From assembly GCA_963708515.1 (NCBI GenBank), contig CAVPSX010000018.1, positions 124,001-188,000 on the forward strand: a DNA stretch of 64,000 bases, given 5' to 3'. The stretch comes from JAPLJM01 sp963708515 (lineage in GTDB: Bacteria; Desulfobacterota; Syntrophia; Syntrophales; Fen-1087). A program made the position numbers and the translations under genes. The notes under the pieces were generated by a model, which saw nothing but the letters and a program-made list of their open reading frames with translations, did not search any database and was not told the origin of the DNA. This document shows, in pieces, positions 36,461 through 45,271 of the stretch (position 1 is the first letter of the stretch; the number at the start of each line of letters is the position of its first letter).

Positions 36461-37300
36461 TTATGAGAGAATGTCCTTATTCGAGAAATAGACAACGGTT
36501 GTCAGAAAAAAAGCAATGATAAAGCCGACCAGGATGGCGATGTTGGTCCGGATGACATCCCAGGGGATCGGATCGTCAAACACCTTTTGCCAGGCGTCGA
36601 AATAATTGACGAACAGGTAAGGGCGGATGGCCTGAAACAGATCGAAGGGCAGGGTGATGATGATAATGCTTACGATGATAACGGCCATGGTGGCGATGAT
36701 GGGACCGATCGAGTTGTCTGTGAGCGCCGAGAAGAGAAAGCAAAGGGAGGAAACGACAAACATGGCCAGTGCGGCCAGTCCGTAGGCCGCCAGAAAATGG
36801 TAAGGCAACTGGGCTTCCGGAATGACCAGGATGCCCCGGCGGATGACCAGCAAATCACCGCCGCCGAAGGCCAGAAGGGAGAGGCCCAGAGTCAGGCCGC
36901 CGATGAAAAGGACCATGAGGGCGGTATAAATGAGCGTGACGGCAAACTTGGCGGTAATGATCCGCGCTCTGGAAACAGCATGTGTGAGCAGAAACCGGAA
37001 AGTACCGGCATTCCCTTCACCGGCGATCTGGTCTCCCGCAACGATGGTCAGGACGATCGGGACATGCACCCACAGAGCGCCCATGAAGAAGAAACCGAAG
37101 AACCACCCGTTCAGCACATTGCCGCCGATAATGAAGTCGTTTTGCAGCAGGGATAAAACCTTCCGCTCAAATGATTGCTGTCCGCCCAACTTCAGACCTG
37201 CCACCACCAGCGGCACAATGACGCCAAAGGCGATGAACCCGATATAGGTTCGCCAGCGCGTGAAGGTTTTAATCAGCTCAAATCCGATCAGTCGCATCAT
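36461..37300 (-). CDS. ABC-2 type transporter permease
   Basis: A 279-residue membrane protein with about six hydrophobic segments, including the ABC-2 pattern GDQIAGEGNAGTFRFLLTHAVSRARIITAKF. It directly follows the ATPase gene (39 bp gap) and is flush with the LolA-like gene. Exporter of unknown substrate. Confidence 0.85.
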   Translation of the reverse strand: MMRLIGFELIKTFTRWRTYIGFIAFGVIVPLVVAGLKLGGQQSFERKVLSLLQNDFIIGGNVLNGWFFGFFFMGALWVHVPIVLTIVAGDQIAGEGNAGTFRFLLTHAVSRARIITAKFAVTLIYTALMVLFIGGLTLGLSLLAFGGGDLLVIRRGILVIPEAQLPYHFLAAYGLAALAMFVVSSLCFLFSALTDNSIGPIIATMAVIIVSIIIITLPFDLFQAIRPYLFVNYFDAWQKVFDDPIPWDVIRTNIAILVGFIIAFFLTTVVYFSNKDILS

Positions 37301-37339
37301 GGCTTGCCTGACCTCTTCCGATTTCTTGTGAAAAAACCC

Positions 37340-38254
37340 TTAAGCGTCATGTCCTTCGATCAAATTCAGGAAATAAGTCTCCAGCGACCGCTGCGGCACG
37401 AGGGCGCTCACGTTAAAACCGGCTTGGACCAGTTGCCGGTTGAGCTCCGGGATCTGCTCCTGCGCCAGTTCCACGTTTACGCCGTCGCTCTGGATCTTCG
37501 CAGGCCCGTAGGTATCCTTGATTTTCAGGAATTGCAAGGCCTCTTCGGGACGGTCCGTCTTGATGAGCACCGCGGCCTGTCCCTGTTTCAGGAGTTCCTG
37601 GACGCTGCCCGCCACACGGAGTTTGCCCTGATGGATGACCGCCATCCGGGTTGCGATCATCTCCACTTCGTAAAGCAGATGGGAGGAGAGAAGGACGGTT
37701 ATCCCCTGTTCGCGGGATAATTCCCGGATAAGCTCCCGCACCTCTTTCATGCCCTGAGGATCCAGGCCGGTCGTCGGTTCATCAAGGATCACAAGCTGCG
37801 GTTCTTTCAGCAGGGCCAGGGCAAGCCCCAGACGCTGGTTCATCCCATGGGAATAGGTCTTTACCTGGTCGTCGGCACGGTCTGCAAGCTTGACGCGCTC
37901 CAGATACTCCATGATTTTACGTCTGCCCACAGGCCTTTGCAGCCCGCCCAGGATCTCCAGGTTGCGCAAGGCGGACAGGTGTTTGTAGAATGCCGGGTTT
38001 TCAACAATGGCGCCCACTTTGCCCAACGCCCTGTGTCTTGCCTTTTTCAACGACACGCCGAAGATTTCCACATCCCCGTGCGTGGGAAAGATGAGATGCA
38101 GAATCATCCGGATGGTGGTGCTTTTCCCCGCACCGTTCGGTCCAAGAAAGCCGAAGATGTCTCCTTGCCGGACCTCGATATTCAGATGATCCACCGCCAA
38201 CCTGTTTTTGTATCGCTTCGTCAAATCAAGCGTGCGAAGAATTATATCCGACAC
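37340..38254 (-). CDS. ABC transporter ATP-binding protein
   Basis: A 304-residue ATPase. Walker A GPNGAGKST (about residues 38-46), signature YSHGMNQRLGLALAL, Walker B LVILDEPTTGLDP, and the C-terminal extension common in ABC-2 exporters. First gene of a three-gene exporter operon with the permease and the LolA-like protein. Confidence 0.93.
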   Translation of the reverse strand: MSDIILRTLDLTKRYKNRLAVDHLNIEVRQGDIFGFLGPNGAGKSTTIRMILHLIFPTHGDVEIFGVSLKKARHRALGKVGAIVENPAFYKHLSALRNLEILGGLQRPVGRRKIMEYLERVKLADRADDQVKTYSHGMNQRLGLALALLKEPQLVILDEPTTGLDPQGMKEVRELIRELSREQGITVLLSSHLLYEVEMIATRMAVIHQGKLRVAGSVQELLKQGQAAVLIKTDRPEEALQFLKIKDTYGPAKIQSDGVNVELAQEQIPELNRQLVQAGFNVSALVPQRSLETYFLNLIEGHDA

Positions 38255-38339
38255 GGCGCCGTCTGTCCTTTCGATTCATCATGGGGTTATCGCCGCCAAA
38301 AAAACGAAATGCGGGTCCGGTGGATTGGCTGGTCGGGCT

Positions 38340-38714
38340 TTATTTTTTAGGGAAGTACTTCACGTTATTAAGATTCTCAAAATCTGAATCTTGAGTCCAT
38401 ATTACGGCTTTGTATTCTTGCGCTGTCGCAAGAATGATACTGTCCGCCATGGGGAGTTGATACTCCAGGCCAAGTTTTGAAGCAGCAATTGCCAAAGGCA
38501 TATTCAAATCTACGACCTTTCCTTTTTGCATGGCAACAAGTGCCTGAAATGCTTCATTCTCGGAGGTCTCCCGCAAAATAACCTTGAAAACTTCGTATAT
38601 TGTGACGGTTGGAACAACAAGTGAATTCGAGTCAGACATCGGCGGCAGAAAATATTTGGCATTCGGTTCATCGGCAAAATATGCAAGCCAGCCGGAAGAA
38701 TCTACGATATTCAT
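38340..38714 (-). CDS. VapC-type PIN-domain toxin
   Basis: A 124-residue PIN domain. The acidic metal ligands are visible: VDSSGWLAYF near the N-terminus (Asp4), a central Glu (TIYEVFKVIL), LPMADSIILATA and IWTQDSDFENL. VapC toxins are RNases held in check by a partner antitoxin. Its start overlaps the upstream antitoxin gene by 4 bp, the usual toxin-antitoxin layout. Confidence 0.88.
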   Translation of the reverse strand: MNIVDSSGWLAYFADEPNAKYFLPPMSDSNSLVVPTVTIYEVFKVILRETSENEAFQALVAMQKGKVVDLNMPLAIAASKLGLEYQLPMADSIILATAQEYKAVIWTQDSDFENLNNVKYFPKK

Positions 38715-38917
38715 ACTCTATCTCCCTCTCGCTTGAATTCAGTATTGATGCCCTTAATGAATCCACGGAGTTCTTTGATATCGCGTTCCGGTATAAGCTC
38801 TATACGTCCGGCAAATTCAACAATTTGCATTTTTTGGCCAGGATAAATCTTCAAGGCTTCTCTGACATTTTTGGGTATTACAACTTGATATTTAGGTGAT
38901 ACGGTTACAGATTGCAT
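38711..38917 (-). CDS. AbrB/MazE-type antitoxin (VapB partner)
   Basis: A 68-residue protein with the swapped-hairpin DNA-binding pattern SVTVSPKYQVVIPKNVREAL, ending in a charged tail likely to wrap the toxin. It should neutralise the PIN toxin and autoregulate the pair. Confidence 0.88.
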   Translation of the reverse strand: MQSVTVSPKYQVVIPKNVREALKIYPGQKMQIVEFAGRIELIPERDIKELRGFIKGINTEFKREGDRV

Positions 38918-38949
38918 GTCAATACCTCCATCGATCTGTTTTGTGCTAC

Positions 38950-38977
38950 GATATCATGATCGATAAAGTTTTGTCAA
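38950..38977 (-). promoter_or_regulatory. Candidate vapBC promoter/operator
   Basis: Minus strand TTGACA (38972-38977) with an AT-rich -10 candidate, GATATC at 16 bp or TGATAT at 15 bp. The -10 lies in the near-palindrome ATCGATCATGATATCG, a plausible autoregulation site for the AbrB-type antitoxin. Confidence 0.4.
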
Positions 38978-38987
38978 TTATCATCAT

Positions 38988-39059
38988 GCCCAACGCAAAG
39001 CTGCGCCGGAGCAGCCCCGTCGGCAGCGATCTGCGATCGGCTTGAGCGTCTTGCTAAAC
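38988..39059 (-). other. attC-like recombination site (downstream of DUF3795 gene)
   Basis: A 72 bp site. In minus-strand order it opens with GTTTAGC, overlapping the stop codon of the DUF3795 gene, and closes with GTTGGGC, which fits the core GTTRRRY. Between them are attC-like inner boxes (CAAGACGCTCAAG; CTTTGCG) and GC-rich self-complementary sequence. The overlap of the ORF stop with the R'' box is typical of gene cassettes. Confidence 0.45.
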
Positions 39060-39596
39060 ACTTTTATTCTTCGCCTTTCCTTTCCGGTACGCCATTGGAA
39101 GTACGACACGGCACAGGAGCTTCTTCCAGAAAGATAGCTTATGCGCTTCGAACGCGAGGTTGCGGCCACACTTGTAACACGCTGATGCGTACCATGAAAA
39201 TGGCGTGCCGCAGTTGGGGCACGACCAACGCATTTTCTGCGCATCGAGCCAGTAATCGACTCCGTCGCATTTAATAGATTCCAGGCTGGATGAAGCTTCG
39301 TGGGTGTGCGGAAGAAACTTCGCCACTGTTTGCCATGTGCTGTAGCTTTTGCACGGGTAATCAGTGCAATCGATGCAGTGCGAGACGTTCTTTTCCCTTG
39401 CGCAACGACGGAGGCTGCATGCGCTGCAAACAGCGTACAGGGTGTCCGATTTGCATCCGCCGCAAGCGAGTTCCTCCTTCGGCAAACTTCCGAGACAGTC
39501 GGCAAACCCGTCAGCGCGGCCGGTTTGGCTATGCATTGCAATTGAGCACGCACCGCAGTAGATTCCGCAGTATGAATCAGGATTAAATATATTCAT
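39054..39596 (-). CDS. DUF3795-type cysteine-rich protein, probable gene cassette
   Basis: A 180-residue protein with many paired cysteines. The N-terminal part (YCGIYCGACSIAM; ACGGCKS; CSACSLRRCA; HCIDCTDYPC) is of the DUF3795 type; a C-terminal zinc ribbon follows (WSCPNCGTPFSWYASACYKCGRN). Such proteins probably bind metal; function is unknown. It is flanked on both sides by attC-like sites and its stop lies inside the downstream one, so it may be a lone integron-type cassette. No integrase is in the window. Confidence 0.8.
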   Translation of the reverse strand: MNIFNPDSYCGIYCGACSIAMHSQTGRADGFADCLGSLPKEELACGGCKSDTLYAVCSACSLRRCAREKNVSHCIDCTDYPCKSYSTWQTVAKFLPHTHEASSSLESIKCDGVDYWLDAQKMRWSCPNCGTPFSWYASACYKCGRNLAFEAHKLSFWKKLLCRVVLPMAYRKGKAKNKSV

Positions 39597-39655
39597 TTCC
39601 CTTCGCCTGGGTACACCGGCCCATGTTCAATCATATATTGTTTCTTATTTGCTCT

Positions 39656-39749
39656 GTTTAACGGCGCATCCAAGCGGCGGCACGATCATGCGGGAAGCGC
39701 AGCTTCCTGTGCATGCGAAATGCCGACTGTCTTCAGCGATTTGTTGGCT
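39656..39749 (-). other. attC-like recombination site (upstream of DUF3795 gene)
   Basis: A 94 bp site. In minus-strand order AGCCAAC with CAACAAATCGCTGAAG opens it and GCGCCGTTAAAC closes it; GTTAAAC fits GTTRRRY exactly. The arms share CGGCA and partly pair. It ends 60 bp before the DUF3795 start, a normal leader length for a cassette. Confidence 0.45.
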
Positions 39750-40033
39750 CCGTGCGAATCAGCGCGCAGCGCGGCGGCCTACAATTAATTTACGAACTTC
39801 GCCTTTTCCGATAATTTGGATATCATCATAACACGATCCGCCGTATTACAAAAACATATATTGCATGATTACAAAAGGATACATGCTCATGTCACTTCGG
39901 ATAGCATGATAATAAGGACTGAAAACGAACTTCGTAAAAATATGGAAGGCTTGCCCATACCGCCCTGAAAGATTCTTTTCAGCGTTCACGAAATTGTTAT
40001 TGAACAGGGATCGATATTGAATATCCCTTATTG
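39750..40033. other. Intergenic, AT-rich, no gene seen
   Basis: About 280 bp between the attC-like site and metG. It is AT-rich, with no convincing open frame or RNA. It may hold a promoter for the cassette gene. Confidence 0.5.
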
Positions 40034-41935
40034 CTACCGGATGCGGGCGCCGGTTTTGGGATCACGGTCGAAACCTACTAGTGTGAGGCCTGCGTCCGTG
40101 TCGGCGGCCAGCAGCATGCCGTGGGATTCGACGCCCATGAGCTTTGTGGGCTTGAGGTTGACGATGACAACGATGTTTTTGCCGACGATCTCTTCGGGTT
40201 TATAGTCCTTGCCCATCCCGGCGACGATGGTCCGTTCCTCGCCGATATCGATCTTGAGCTTCAGGAGCTTGCTCGATTTCGGGACGGCCTCCGCCGCCAG
40301 GACCTTCGCAACCCTCAGATCGATCTTCTCGAAATCTTCATAGCTGATTTCAGGCTTCACGGGGGCCATTTCCGGTTTTTTCGCTTCCATTTTTTCTTCC
40401 TTTTTGAATTCCACCCTAGGGAACAGAGATTCGCCGCGTTTCAGAGCGCTGCCCGGCGTCAGGCCGCCCCACCGGCGGAGGCTGTCGAAATTCTGCCCGG
40501 TCATGTCGGCAATGCCGAGCTGATCCATGATTTTTTTCGCCGATTGCGGCATAAAGGGAGTGATGAATACGGCAATGATCCTCAAAGATTCAAGCAGGTT
40601 GTAGATAATGGTCGCCAGCCTGGCTTTTTTGGCAGGATCTTTGGCCAGCGTCCAGGGCTCGCGCTCCACGATATACTTGTTCGTGACATTGATGAATTCC
40701 CAGACAGCCATGAGGGCCTTGTGCAGGGCCAGATCCTCAAAGCAGGCTTCCACTTCCCGAACGACCCGGCTTGCCGTTTCCATCAGAATCCGGTCTTCAT
40801 CGGCGGGCGCTTCCGGCGCAGGGGCCTTTCCGTCGCCGTACTTCAGGGCCATGGTCAGGCTCCGGCTGGCCAGATTGCCCAGATCGTTGGCCAGATCGGC
40901 GTTGATGCGCTGGACGAAGCTTTCCTCGCTGAAACTCGAGTCGAGGCCGAACACCATATCCCTTAATAGGAAATAGCGGAAGGCATCGAGGCCGTATTTG
41001 TCTTTCAGATCGAGTGGTTTGACGACGTTGCCCAGGCTCTTGGACATTTTGCTCTGGTCCACGTTCCAGTAACCGTGGACGTTCAGATGCCGGTAGGGTT
41101 CGATCCCGGCGGCCTTGAGCATGGTGGGCCAGTAGATGCCGTGTGGTTTCAGGATGTCCTTTGCGATGAGGTGCTGGGCCGCGGGCCAGAAGGTTTGGAA
41201 ATTTTCGCCGTCCGGATAGTTCAGAGCGGTAATATAATTGATCAGGGCGTCGAACCAGACGTACGTCACGTAGTTTTCGTCAAAGGGCAGCGTAATGCCC
41301 CAGGTCAGTCGCGTCTTGGGCCTGGAGATGCACAGGTCCTCCAGGGGCTCCCGCAGAAAGGCCAGCACCTCGTTTTTATAGCGCTCCGGGCGGATGAAGT
41401 CGGGGTGATCGTGGATGTGCCCGATCAGCCAGTCCTGGTATTTTCCCATGCGGAAGAAGTAGTTGCTCTCCTGGCGGAATTCCGGTTTGCTCTGATGGTC
41501 GGGGCAGCAGCCGACCACGAGCTCTTTTTCCATGTAGAACCGCTCGCAGCCGACACAGTAATGGCCTTCATAGTGTCCGAAATAGATATCTCCCGAATCA
41601 TAGACCTTCTGCAGGATATGGCGGACGTTTGCCACATGATCGGGGTCGGTGGTGCGGATAAAATAATCGTTCGTGACCATAAGCTCCGGCCAGAGGGCCC
41701 GGAACTGGGCGCTGATCCGGTCTGCATAGGCTTTGGGGGAGATGCCGGCCTTCTGCGCCGCCTCGGCAATCTTGTCCCCGTGTTCATCGGTGCCGGTTAT
41801 AAAAAAGGTCCGGTAGCCGGCAAGGCGGTAATACCGGGCCAACACATCGGCCACGATCGTCGTATAGGCATGGCCGATGTGAGGAGAGGCATTGACGTAA
41901 TAAATCGGGGTGGTAATGTAGTAGGCCTGCTCCAT
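40034..41935 (-). CDS. metG: Methionyl-tRNA synthetase (with C-terminal tRNA-binding domain)
   Basis: A 633-residue class I synthetase. The HIGH-type motif is ASPHIGHAYTT and the KMSKS motif is SKMSKSLGN. A zinc knuckle is present (CVGCERFYMEKELVVGCCPDH). The last ~100 residues (EKIDLRVAKVLAAE ... VNLKPTKLMGVESHGMLLA) form the Trbp111-like OB domain that dimerises and binds tRNA. It charges both initiator and elongator tRNA-Met. The ribosome site is AAAGGA. Confidence 0.97.
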   Translation of the reverse strand: MEQAYYITTPIYYVNASPHIGHAYTTIVADVLARYYRLAGYRTFFITGTDEHGDKIAEAAQKAGISPKAYADRISAQFRALWPELMVTNDYFIRTTDPDHVANVRHILQKVYDSGDIYFGHYEGHYCVGCERFYMEKELVVGCCPDHQSKPEFRQESNYFFRMGKYQDWLIGHIHDHPDFIRPERYKNEVLAFLREPLEDLCISRPKTRLTWGITLPFDENYVTYVWFDALINYITALNYPDGENFQTFWPAAQHLIAKDILKPHGIYWPTMLKAAGIEPYRHLNVHGYWNVDQSKMSKSLGNVVKPLDLKDKYGLDAFRYFLLRDMVFGLDSSFSEESFVQRINADLANDLGNLASRSLTMALKYGDGKAPAPEAPADEDRILMETASRVVREVEACFEDLALHKALMAVWEFINVTNKYIVEREPWTLAKDPAKKARLATIIYNLLESLRIIAVFITPFMPQSAKKIMDQLGIADMTGQNFDSLRRWGGLTPGSALKRGESLFPRVEFKKEEKMEAKKPEMAPVKPEISYEDFEKIDLRVAKVLAAEAVPKSSKLLKLKIDIGEERTIVAGMGKDYKPEEIVGKNIVVIVNLKPTKLMGVESHGMLLAADTDAGLTLVGFDRDPKTGARIR

Positions 41936-41963
41936 GAGCTATCCTTTCTCATGATGATCCCGT

Positions 41964-42125
41964 GATACCTTTGAAAAATGGCTTCGCCGCGGCTCAAAAT
42001 CTTTTTCGCATAAAATATACAGGGCTTGAATGTCTTTAAAATCAATGAATTATTCTAATTTCTGGAAATGCGAAAAATCTTTTATTCGCCGCTTGCGAAC
42101 CATTTTTCACCGGTTATGCAGAGCT
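41964..42125. repeat. Dispersed ~160 bp palindromic repeat, copy 2
   Basis: Fills the gap between metG and ricT. Left arm CTTTGAAAAATGGCTTCGC then CTCAAAATCTTTTTCGC; right arm CGAAAAATCTTTTATTCGCC, CTTGCGAACCATTTTTCACC, GGTTATGCAGAG. Same orientation as copy 1; the centre is AT-rich and diverged. Confidence 0.85.
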
Positions 42126-42147
42126 CTCTACGTTTCAAGCAGCCCTG

Positions 42148-42972
42148 CTATAACTCACTGACCGGAACGGTGATTTCTTTTCCGTTTTCGAGCTCTACGG
42201 CTATTTCACCCTTCAGGACATGCTGCCGGATCACCTTGCCCTTTCCTTCTTCGCACTGGATCATCTTGCCGCACTTGGGCATATTTTTCTTCATATCCAC
42301 GTAGCCGTCATATTCAAAGGCCAGGCAGCACATGAGCCGCCCGCATAGACCGGAAATCTTTTCCGGATTCAGCGACATGCTCTGTTCTTTGGCCATCTTG
42401 ACGGACACCCGGTCCAGGTTGTGCAGCATGCTGGCGCAGCAGACCTCGCGGCCGCAAACGCCGAGGCCTTTAATCATGCGGGCCTCCTGCCTTGCGCCGA
42501 CCTGACGCAACTCAATCCGGAGTTTGAACCGTTGTACGAGATCCTTGACCAAATCCCGGAAATCCACACGATTTTCAGCAGTGAAATAGAACATGACCTT
42601 GCTTGTATCGAAGAGGTACTCCACATTAATCAGTTTCATCGAAAGGTTTCGCTCGCGAATCCGCTCCATGCAGTATGAGCGAGCCTGTTGCTCCATCAAT
42701 TCATGCTCTGCTTTTGTTTCGAGGTCTTCCGCAGTGGCCTTCCGCAGCACTTTTTTCAGATTATCCGGAAGCCTGGAAGCCGGCATTTGTTTCTCTCCGG
42801 TGGCTACCGTACCGAGAGCAAGGCCGATCTCCGTCTCGACGATCACGCGGTCATTCATTTGCAGCGAAAGACCGGCTGCGTCAAAGTTGTAGATTTTCCC
42901 ATCTTTGCGAAATTTAACGCCCACAATATTTTTCAAAGGATTCTGCTCCCGGATGTTAGGATTTTGGGGCAA
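42148..42972 (-). CDS. RicT/PSP1-domain protein (YaaT family)
   Basis: A 274-residue protein with the PSP1 C-terminal domain. Conserved cysteine motifs are present: LGVCGREVCCASML, ISGLCGRLMCCLAFE, and CGKM. In Bacillus, RicT (with RicA and RicF) carries Fe-S clusters and helps RNase Y-dependent RNA maturation. It overlaps the holB stop by 17 bp, the common holB-ricT pairing. Confidence 0.9.
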   Translation of the reverse strand: MPQNPNIREQNPLKNIVGVKFRKDGKIYNFDAAGLSLQMNDRVIVETEIGLALGTVATGEKQMPASRLPDNLKKVLRKATAEDLETKAEHELMEQQARSYCMERIRERNLSMKLINVEYLFDTSKVMFYFTAENRVDFRDLVKDLVQRFKLRIELRQVGARQEARMIKGLGVCGREVCCASMLHNLDRVSVKMAKEQSMSLNPEKISGLCGRLMCCLAFEYDGYVDMKKNMPKCGKMIQCEEGKGKVIRQHVLKGEIAVELENGKEITVPVSEL

Positions 42973-43936
42973 GTCTAAACATCATCGCTTCTAAAGTCAA
43001 TGATTTATTGGCATTCTGGTCTATTGCGCCGTAAGCCCGATCCACGATTTGAATGTTTTTCAGCAGATCCGCGGCAGAATGGGATCGGGCAAAAGACTGA
43101 ATTTCCGGGGTGCGATCCTGGTTAAACAGGGAATGGATCATGCCCGTCTCCTTGAAAACAAGGGCGTCCCGGAAACACATCCTCAAAATATCAAGCCTTT
43201 CCAAAATGTCCTTTCGCTCCTGCCCAAAAGTATGAATAATGGAAAACAGACGGAGGGGATCCTGCCGTTGAGGCGCCAACACCTCTTCAAGCATTTGATT
43301 CCGAAGCGACAGATAATCCGCATCGTTCATCTCTATGGCCCTGCCGATGCTGCCGCCGGAAGAAGCGGCCAGCAGGCGGGCGGTGTCGTTCGGAATTGAG
43401 AGGCGCTCCTGCAGATACAGCTCAACCGTTTCCCGTGTCAGCGGATTGAAGCGCAACGGCTGGCATCGGGACAGGACGGTCAGGAGAAAACGGTAGGGTC
43501 GCGAGGATACCAGGATGATGATATTGAATGGCGTCGGCTCTTCCAGCGTCTTCAGGAGGGCGTTGGCAGCGATACTGTTCATCTTCTCGGCATCGACGAG
43601 GATAAACGTCCGCCAGCCCCCTTCAAAGGGCCGAAAGGCCATCTGTTGCTGGATGTCACGGATCTCCTGAACCCGGATAGACTGACCCGCCGGTTCAATG
43701 ATTCTCAGATCCGGATGATTCCCGTGATCTGCCTTCAGACAGGACGAGCAATGCCCGCAGGCCTCTCCCCGGCCTTCCTGACAGTTCAATGCTTTTGCAA
43801 AAACCAGGGCCGTGCTTCTTTTGCCGATGCCTTCCATGCCATAGAAAAGGTAGGCGTGGGCAATCCGGTTGCTTGACATGGCCTGCTGGAGAATGCGGAT
43901 TGGCTTCTCATGGCCGTATATATCTTTAAAGGCCAT
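42956..43936 (-). CDS. holB: DNA polymerase III delta' subunit HolB
   Basis: A 326-residue AAA+ clamp-loader subunit. Its degenerate P-loop is YGMEGIGKRS, with a zinc-binding cysteine set (CQEGRGEACGHCSSC) and the SRC motif (VLSRCQPLRF). It lies between tmk and ricT. The pattern distinguishes it from dnaX, which is also in this window. Confidence 0.92.
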   Translation of the reverse strand: MAFKDIYGHEKPIRILQQAMSSNRIAHAYLFYGMEGIGKRSTALVFAKALNCQEGRGEACGHCSSCLKADHGNHPDLRIIEPAGQSIRVQEIRDIQQQMAFRPFEGGWRTFILVDAEKMNSIAANALLKTLEEPTPFNIIILVSSRPYRFLLTVLSRCQPLRFNPLTRETVELYLQERLSIPNDTARLLAASSGGSIGRAIEMNDADYLSLRNQMLEEVLAPQRQDPLRLFSIIHTFGQERKDILERLDILRMCFRDALVFKETGMIHSLFNQDRTPEIQSFARSHSAADLLKNIQIVDRAYGAIDQNANKSLTLEAMMFRLAPKS

Positions 43937-43951
43937 CGGTCCGGGCGCTCC

Positions 43952-44596
43952 CTATTGACATTGAATAGCTGCCCCGATCATCGCGCAGACTTCCTGATGG
44001 ATCGTCTGCAGGTCTCGTGTGGCGTCAATGACGTGAAACCGTCCGGGCTCTTCCTCTGCGAGCGAGAGATAGCCGTCCCGGACCTTCTGATGAAAGGCCC
44101 GTTCTTCGCGCTCAAAACGGTCCTCGCGCGCGGTTCCCTCAAGGCGCGCAATCCTGTCGATGGCCCGCTCCAAACCTACTTCCACAGGCAGGTCAAACAG
44201 GATGGTCAGATCAGGCGCCAGTGCTGCAGCGGAAAAGTGATTCAGGCTTTTGATAAATTCAAGATTCAAACCCCGGCCGAACCCCTGATAGGCCAGGGTG
44301 GCATCGAAAAAACGGTCGCACAGCACCACCCGGTCCGCCGCGAGGGCAGGCCGAATCACCTCATGGACATGCTGCGCCCGGGCGGCGGCAAAAAGGAGCA
44401 GTTCCGCCTTCGCATCAATCCGGCATTCGCCCTGATTCAGAAGCAGTTTCCGGATGTGTTTGCCGAGCGCGGCGCCGCCGGGCTCTTCGGTTACCAGCAC
44501 CGGAATCCTTCTTCTACTCAGGTCGTCTCCAGCCATCCTGATCTGCGTCGTCTTGCCGCAGCCTTCGATCCCTTCGAAGGTGATGAACGCCTTCAT
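43952..44596 (-). CDS. tmk: Thymidylate kinase
   Basis: A 214-residue P-loop kinase. The P-loop is EGIEGCGKTTQ, followed by EEPGG, CDRFFDATLAYQGFGRG (DRY-type motif) and a LID region near ARLEGTAREDRFE. It phosphorylates dTMP to dTDP. The tmk-holB-ricT-metG order is a common cluster. Confidence 0.95.
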   Translation of the reverse strand: MKAFITFEGIEGCGKTTQIRMAGDDLSRRRIPVLVTEEPGGAALGKHIRKLLLNQGECRIDAKAELLLFAAARAQHVHEVIRPALAADRVVLCDRFFDATLAYQGFGRGLNLEFIKSLNHFSAAALAPDLTILFDLPVEVGLERAIDRIARLEGTAREDRFEREERAFHQKVRDGYLSLAEEEPGRFHVIDATRDLQTIHQEVCAMIGAAIQCQ

Positions 44597-44711
44597 GCTC
44601 CCTCATTTCATGCAACAAATTCGACTTTTTGCGAATCCATCAATATCGTACGATCAACGAAAATGGGTCCCCGTCAGCCGACAGGAGCGTTCCGGAGGAC
44701 GCCGGATGATC

Positions 44712-44756
44712 AAAAACAGAAGTGGGGGAATCACCCTGTTTCCAGGTGGTTCCCCC
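44712..44756 (-). terminator. Intrinsic terminator after the ferredoxin gene
   Basis: Minus strand: GGGGGAACCACC (44745-44756) pairs with GGTGATTCCCCC (44724-44735) with one mismatch, followed by a T-rich run (CTGTTTTTG). It closes the ferredoxin transcript, 30 bp after its stop. Confidence 0.75.
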
Positions 44757-44786
44757 GATGGCATGGGACCGTCCGAAGCGATCCCT

Positions 44787-44966
44787 CTATTTGTCGTCTC
44801 CGGGAACAATGGCTTCTACCGGGCACTGATCAGCACAGGCGCCGCAATCGTTGCACAGTTTCGGATCAATGACATATTTATCCTCACCTTCGCTGATCGC
44901 TTCAACAGGACAGGCGTCTTCACAGGAGCCGCAAGCAATGCACTCATCCGTAATCACATAGGCCAT
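44787..44966 (-). CDS. 2x[4Fe-4S] ferredoxin
   Basis: A 59-residue ferredoxin. It begins MAYVITDECIACGSC and has two clostridial-type motifs, CIACGSCEDACPVEAI and CNDCGACADQCPVEAI. Small acidic low-potential electron carrier, a likely partner of pyruvate:ferredoxin oxidoreductase. Downstream of the NifU-like Fe-S assembly gene and followed by a terminator. Confidence 0.95.
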   Translation of the reverse strand: MAYVITDECIACGSCEDACPVEAISEGEDKYVIDPKLCNDCGACADQCPVEAIVPGDDK

Positions 44967-45021
44967 TTTGTTTTCACCTCATCTCATTTTTTCAATCCGA
45001 CCCCGCACAGCCGCTATCTGT

Positions 45022-45246
45022 TCAGGCAACGGAAACAACTTCCTTTACCTCAGGCACTTCCTTTTTCAGGAATTTCTCAATCCCCATCTTCAAGGTCATC
45101 TGGGACATGGGACAACCACGGCAGGCTCCCGTCAGTCTTACTTTCACCACACCATCCTCGGAAACATCAACCAGTTCCACATCGCCGCCGTCAGCCTGAA
45201 GATTCGGCCTGATCTGATTGATCGCATTCTGTATTTTGCTTTTCAT
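45022..45246 (-). CDS. NifU C-terminal domain Fe-S scaffold protein
   Basis: A 74-residue Nfu-type domain. LQADGGDVELVDVSEDGVVKVRLTGACRGCPMSQMTL contains the CxxC pair that holds a transferable Fe-S cluster. Start chosen at 45246 (ribosome site GGGAG); an upstream in-frame ATG at 45291 falls in the previous gene. It probably shares a transcript with the ferredoxin. Confidence 0.92.
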   Translation of the reverse strand: MKSKIQNAINQIRPNLQADGGDVELVDVSEDGVVKVRLTGACRGCPMSQMTLKMGIEKFLKKEVPEVKEVVSVA

Positions 45247-45271
45247 AAATATATCTCCCGGTTTGTTTTTT

